From NCBI RefSeq assembly GCF_003065365.1, contig NZ_CP023276.1, forward strand, positions 1,364,001 to 1,428,000: a DNA stretch of 64,000 nt. Reading direction: 5' to 3'. The notes beneath the pieces are model-generated. The model made no database searches. It saw only the letters and a list, made by a program, of their open reading frames with translations, and had not been told where the DNA came from. Source of the DNA: Polynucleobacter difficilis (GTDB taxonomy: Bacteria; Pseudomonadota; Gammaproteobacteria; Burkholderiales; Burkholderiaceae). Shown here in pieces: positions 60,369 to 64,000 of this stretch (its first letter is position 1; each line of letters starts with the position of its first letter). The translations under genes and the position numbers were made by a program.

Positions 60369-61826
60369 TTAGGGGGCTTTGGGCCTCAGCGGGACAATTA
60401 AGGTGCTATCTGCGCGGCGAACAAACAGGGCAACCGCCCGATTAGCATCCAAACCTTTAGTTAGCCCCTCAAACTGCTTTACGCTCGTCACATCGCTATC
60501 GCCAAGCCTGACAATCACATCCCCAACCCGAATTCCGGACCGGGCAGCAGCCCCTTCCCCTAGGCTTGCAATCTCAACCCCTGACTTGACGTTTAACTCC
60601 CGTTTTTTGGCGTCAGACAATTCGGTTACACCCAGTCCAAAGGGGTTATTGCTGGTTGCTGCGGATGCTGGGCTATCTGGCTTTTTTGCCGCAGCGGTTT
60701 TTGTGCTGGCTTCCGCATCAGCCACTACTACAGAAAGATCGCGCGCCGAGCCTTTACGCCAAACCTGAACGGTTGCCTTTGTGCCTGGCTTGGTTTCGCC
60801 AACGATGCGTGGGAGGTCGCTTGATTTACTGATGTCGCGCCCACCAAATGCCAAAATCACATCGCCTGCTTCAATTCCGCCGGTCGCTGCCGGGCCATTG
60901 GGTTCAACATTGCGTACGTACGCACCGCGTGGCCGTCCAAGACCCAAGGTCTCGGCCATCTCTTTACTTAAGTCGCCTAAAGCAACACCAATCCGGCCGC
61001 GCACCAACTTACCTGTCGAGCGCAATTGATCAGCTACGCGCATCGCCTCATCAATCGGAATGGCAAATGAAATTCCCATATAGCCGCCCGAGCGACTAAA
61101 GATTTGCGAATTAATGCCAATGACCTGCCCAGCAGTATTAATTAGAGGGCCGCCCGAATTACCTGGGTTAACGGCCACATCGGTTTGGATAAAGGGCAAG
61201 TAGTCGCCGGTATCGCGGCTTTTAGCCGACACAATTCCAGCGGTCACGGTGTTCTCAAGGCCAAAGGGAGAGCCAATCGCCAACACCCACTCACCAACCC
61301 GCAACTTAGAGGAGTCGCCCAATGGAAGTTTCGGTAAACCTGTGGCCTCAATCTTGAGCACGGCAACATCGGTACGCTTGTCTGCGCCCAGTAGCTTGGC
61401 TGTAAATTCCCGCTTGTCTGTCAGAGTGACATAAATCTTATCGGCGCCTTCGACTACGTGGGCATTGGTCAAAATTAAGCCATTGGAATCAATGATGAAG
61501 CCAGAACCAACACCGCGCTCAGCCTCACGAGGCTGACCTGGTTGAGATGGACCCGACTTAGGAGTGCCCGGCGGCGGTACGCCAAAGAAGCGTCGAAAGA
61601 ACTCTGCCTGCTCTTCCGGAATACCAGGAGGAAGTGCGCCTTGCGCCTGTTGTGCGGCAGCCCGCTGCTCGGTTGTTCGAATATTGACCACGGCAGGACT
61701 AGCCTTTTCGACTAAATCGGCAAAATCCGGTGCCACTACCCTTGCCGACTGCGCCACAGAGGCAGGCATAAACACAAGCTGGCCCAAGCTAAGGGCAGTC
61801 AATACCGCTAAAAAAGTCTTTTTCAT
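60369..61826 (-). CDS. DegP/MucD-type periplasmic serine protease
   Basis: HtrA-family protease/chaperone of envelope quality control. A signal peptide (residues 1-25, ending SVAQS) precedes the trypsin-like domain with His123 (TNAHVVEG), Asp153 (TDVAVLKIE) and Ser224 (PGNSGGPLI). Two PDZ domains follow (about 270-360 and 395-480), joined by an Ala/Ser/Pro linker. Length 485. In Burkholderia and Ralstonia, as I recall, mucD follows rpoE-rseA-rseB; here only fabF is upstream. The DegP/DegQ/MucD distinction cannot be made by eye. Confidence 0.95.
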   Translation of the reverse strand: MKKTFLAVLTALSLGQLVFMPASVAQSARVVAPDFADLVEKASPAVVNIRTTEQRAAAQQAQGALPPGIPEEQAEFFRRFFGVPPPGTPKSGPSQPGQPREAERGVGSGFIIDSNGLILTNAHVVEGADKIYVTLTDKREFTAKLLGADKRTDVAVLKIEATGLPKLPLGDSSKLRVGEWVLAIGSPFGLENTVTAGIVSAKSRDTGDYLPFIQTDVAVNPGNSGGPLINTAGQVIGINSQIFSRSGGYMGISFAIPIDEAMRVADQLRSTGKLVRGRIGVALGDLSKEMAETLGLGRPRGAYVRNVEPNGPAATGGIEAGDVILAFGGRDISKSSDLPRIVGETKPGTKATVQVWRKGSARDLSVVVADAEASTKTAAAKKPDSPASAATSNNPFGLGVTELSDAKKRELNVKSGVEIASLGEGAAARSGIRVGDVIVRLGDSDVTSVKQFEGLTKGLDANRAVALFVRRADSTLIVPLRPKAP

Positions 61827-61872
61827 ATTGTGTGCAGCCCTGCGGGCCTTAAAAAGGATAGATGACTAGATA

Positions 61873-63120
61873 TTAGGTCAACTTACCAAAAATCAAGGTA
61901 CCGTTAGTACCCCCAAAGCCAAAGTTGTTTTTGATGGCATGGTCGATTTTGACGTCGCGCGCTGTATTTGCGCAGTAATCCAAGTCGCACTCTGGATCTT
62001 GGTTAAAAATATTAATCGTCGGCGGTGATTTCTGGTGGTGCAGAGCCAAAATGGTGAAGACGGATTCAAGGCCGCCAGCGCCACCTAATAAATGACCCGT
62101 CATGGACTTGGTTGAATTGACCACAACCTTTTTGGCGTGATCACCCAAAGCTGCTTTAATTGCCTCAGTCTCATTCTTATCGCCCAGTGGCGTTGAGGTG
62201 CCATGCGCATTCACGTACTGGATTTGATCTGCATTGAGGCCCGCATCGCGCATCGCATTTTGCATGCAGCGCTTCGGTCCATCCATATTCGGGGCGGTCA
62301 TGTGATACGCATCTCCACTCATGCCAAAACCGAGCAATTCACAGTAAATGGTGGCGCCACGCGCACGCGCATGCTCATACTCTTCGAGTACGACAACGCC
62401 AGCGCCCTCACCCAATACAAAACCATCGCGGTCTTTATCCCAAGGACGGGAAGCGGTGGCCGGATCATCGTTGCGGGTCGATAAGGCTCTAGCAGCAGCA
62501 AAGCCACCAACGCCCAATGCCGAAATAGTCGACTCTGCACCGCCAGCAACCATCATGTCGGCATCGCCATATTGGATTAAGCGTGCAGCGAGGCCAATGC
62601 TGTGCAAACCGGTTGTGCAAGCAGTCACCGCAGCTACGTTCGGGCCTTTGAGATTAAACAAAATACTCAAATGCCCCGAAATCATATTAATGATCGAGCC
62701 GGGCACAAAGAAGGGGGAGATTCGGCGTGGGCCGCGCGCAAGCAATTCGGCACCAGTGTCTTCGATCATTGGCAGACCGCCAATGCCAGAACCCACTAGA
62801 ACACCAATACGCTCCGCATTTTCTTCGGTGATTTCAATACCGCTGTCTCGAATCGCCTGTGTGCCAGCCGCGATACCGTAATGGATAAAGGTATCCATGT
62901 GGCGCGCTTCTTTGGCCGAGACGTACTCTTCCACATTGAAGTCTTTTACTTCGCCGGCAAAATGAACGCTGAGCGGAGTGTGGTCAAACTTAGTAATGGT
63001 GGCAATACCGCTTTTGCCACTCATCACGGTAGCCCATGCAGTATCAACTGAATTGCCTACTGGGGAAATAATCCCCAGGCCGGTGACAACCACACGGCGC
63101 TGGTTTTTCATTGCGGACAC
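61873..63120 (-). CDS. fabF: 3-oxoacyl-[acyl-carrier-protein] synthase II
   Basis: Condensing enzyme of fatty acid elongation. The catalytic Cys168 lies in VTACTTGLHS (numbering from the GTG), with the two His residues in NAHGTSTP and TGHLLGGAGG. Length 415. The frame starts with GTG at 63120; an ATG three codons later (63111, MKNQRRVVVTG) is an equally good start, and the Shine-Dalgarno evidence is ambiguous. It lies 22 bases after acpP in the classical fabG-acpP-fabF order. Confidence 0.97.
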   Translation of the reverse strand: MSAMKNQRRVVVTGLGIISPVGNSVDTAWATVMSGKSGIATITKFDHTPLSVHFAGEVKDFNVEEYVSAKEARHMDTFIHYGIAAGTQAIRDSGIEITEENAERIGVLVGSGIGGLPMIEDTGAELLARGPRRISPFFVPGSIINMISGHLSILFNLKGPNVAAVTACTTGLHSIGLAARLIQYGDADMMVAGGAESTISALGVGGFAAARALSTRNDDPATASRPWDKDRDGFVLGEGAGVVVLEEYEHARARGATIYCELLGFGMSGDAYHMTAPNMDGPKRCMQNAMRDAGLNADQIQYVNAHGTSTPLGDKNETEAIKAALGDHAKKVVVNSTKSMTGHLLGGAGGLESVFTILALHHQKSPPTINIFNQDPECDLDYCANTARDVKIDHAIKNNFGFGGTNGTLIFGKLT

Positions 63121-63142
63121 AGCCTTGGGCCTAGCTCAGGAA

Positions 63143-63382
63143 TTAACCCTGGGCTTTTGATTTAGCAAAATCGATTGCGAGTTGAACGGTCGTAATTTTT
63201 TCAGCTTCTTCGTCTGGAATTTCAATACCAAACTCATCTTCCAAAGCCATAACCAATTCAACTGTGTCAAGTGAGTCAGCGCCTAAGTCATTAACGAAGG
63301 ATGACTCATTCTTGATGTCTCCTTCAGCTACGCCTAATTGTTCAGCGACGATCTTCTTAACGCGTTGTTCGATGTTATCCAT
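63143..63382 (-). CDS. acpP: Acyl carrier protein
   Basis: Carries growing fatty acyl chains. The phosphopantetheine attachment Ser37 lies in GADSLDTVELVM. The protein is small (79 residues) and very acidic, as expected. GGGGGACTT is its Shine-Dalgarno. It lies 91 bases downstream of fabG and 22 bases upstream of fabF, and is probably activated by the AcpS encoded at 53.9 kb. Confidence 0.99.
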   Translation of the reverse strand: MDNIEQRVKKIVAEQLGVAEGDIKNESSFVNDLGADSLDTVELVMALEDEFGIEIPDEEAEKITTVQLAIDFAKSKAQG

Positions 63383-63473
63383 TAAGTCCCCCAGGGGTTG
63401 TAAAAAATGATTACAGGATTTTAGCAGTTTGGCACAAACAGTGGCAGAACTGCGTCTTTCCGGATCGGTAAAA

Positions 63474-64000
63474 TTAGGCTAAGTACAGGCCACCATTGAC
63501 GTGGAGGGTATTTCCGGTGATGTAGGCCGCTGCGGGGGAGGCTAAAAAAGCCACCGCCTGCGCCACATCTTCCGGGGTGCCCAAACGGGCCAATGGGATA
63601 TTAGCCTTGAGTGCATTTTGCTGCTCTTCGCTCAAAGCGCGGGTCATATCGGTATCAATAAAGCCAGGGGCAACGCAATTGACGGTAATGTTGCGACTAC
63701 CAATCTCGCGAGCCAAAGCCCGGGTCATGCCTGATACCCCAGCCTTTGCAGCTGCATAGTTCGCCTGACCTGGATTTCCCATATGCCCAACAATCGACGT
63801 GATGTTAATAATACGACCGGAGCGAGCCTTCATCATTGGACGCAACACGGCCTGCGACAAACGAAACACGGCACTTAAATTGGTATCGATCACATCGGTC
63901 CATTCTTCAGACTTCATGCGCATCGCTAACTGGTCGCGCGTGATGCCGGCATTGTTGACCAAAATCTGAATGCCGCCAAAGTCCTTCACAATCAAATCAA
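63474..64000 (-). CDS. fabG: 3-oxoacyl-[acyl-carrier-protein] reductase (5' end cut by window)
   Basis: NADPH-dependent reductase of fatty acid elongation, SDR family. The visible 175 codons are the C-terminal part; the gene continues past 64000. The motif NNAGITRDQL, the Ser of INITSIVGHMG, the catalytic YAAAK in NPGQANYAAAKAG, and the VAPGFIDTDMT stretch are all typical of FabG. Order with acpP and fabF is the standard fatty-acid cluster. Confidence 0.97.
   Translation of the reverse strand, partial: DLIVKDFGGIQILVNNAGITRDQLAMRMKSEEWTDVIDTNLSAVFRLSQAVLRPMMKARSGRIINITSIVGHMGNPGQANYAAAKAGVSGMTRALAREIGSRNITVNCVAPGFIDTDMTRALSEEQQNALKANIPLARLGTPEDVAQAVAFLASPAAAYITGNTLHVNGGLYLA

Noticed and set aside
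1..64000. CRISPR arrays, insertion sequences, prophage or integron
   Set aside because: No regularly spaced repeats, transposase, integrase or phage structural genes were seen on either strand; only the dnaB intein is mobile-type.

Overview
The window looks like a chromosomal segment from a small-genome betaproteobacterium of the Burkholderiaceae, most likely Polynucleobacter or a close relative. I infer this from gene content and order (isc operon, rpsF-priB-rpsR-rplI-dnaB, fabG-acpP-fabF, lepA-lepB-rnc-era-recO-pdxJ-acpS, intracellular PHB depolymerase, EarP-type EF-P modification), from short intergenic gaps and from moderate GC judged by eye. No insertion sequence, prophage, integron, rRNA operon or CRISPR array was seen. 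The only mobile element is an intein inside dnaB.

Layout. 1-1.6 kb: the start of an Sdh/Frd-type iron-sulfur subunit gene, divergent from a LysR regulator. 1.6-7.1 kb: the isc iron-sulfur assembly operon on the minus strand, preceded by an IscR operator. 7.1-14.2 kb: uvrB, then on the plus strand an aromatic aminotransferase, phaZ, rsxB, nth and a DUF1841 gene, then an HIT gene. 14.2-19.8 kb: isocitrate lyase, an MFS transporter and clpB with a sigma-32-like promoter. 19.8-26.1 kb: a GIY-YIG gene, then molybdopterin genes moaE, moaD and moeA, then thrC, hom and an alanine-type aminotransferase. 26.2-33.4 kb: a plus-strand Arn-type cluster (Mth938-like gene, then ArnT, B, C, split A, D) for 4-amino-4-deoxy-arabinose modification of lipid A or a similar glycolipid. 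33.4-36.4 kb: a Bcp-type peroxiredoxin, phoH with a structured leader, and an NlpC/P60 lipoprotein.

36.4-41.3 kb: mscS, then dnaB split by a 352-residue intein, behind the rpsF-priB-rpsR-rplI operon. 41.3-43.2 kb: asparaginase and lexA with an SOS box. 43.2-48.2 kb: the least understood block, with an exported 1062-residue TPR-CHAT protein, a periplasmic Ig-like protein, a zinc-ribbon membrane protein and a lipoprotein. 48.2-52.7 kb: tRNA-Cys, tRNA-Gly, pgsA and uvrC, divergent from earP-efp. 52.8-64 kb: a long minus-strand housekeeping block from fabG (cut by the window edge) through acpP, fabF, a MucD-type protease, lepA, lepB, rnc, era, recO, pdxJ and acpS to nagZ.

The two strongest items for a second look are the DnaB intein, which carries the residues of the unusual class 3 splicing mechanism plus an apparently intact LAGLIDADG endonuclease, and the exported CHAT-protease cluster, for which I know no defined function. 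Candidate structured RNAs precede phoH, lepA and rpsF. Everything here was read by eye; no searches or folding calculations were run.
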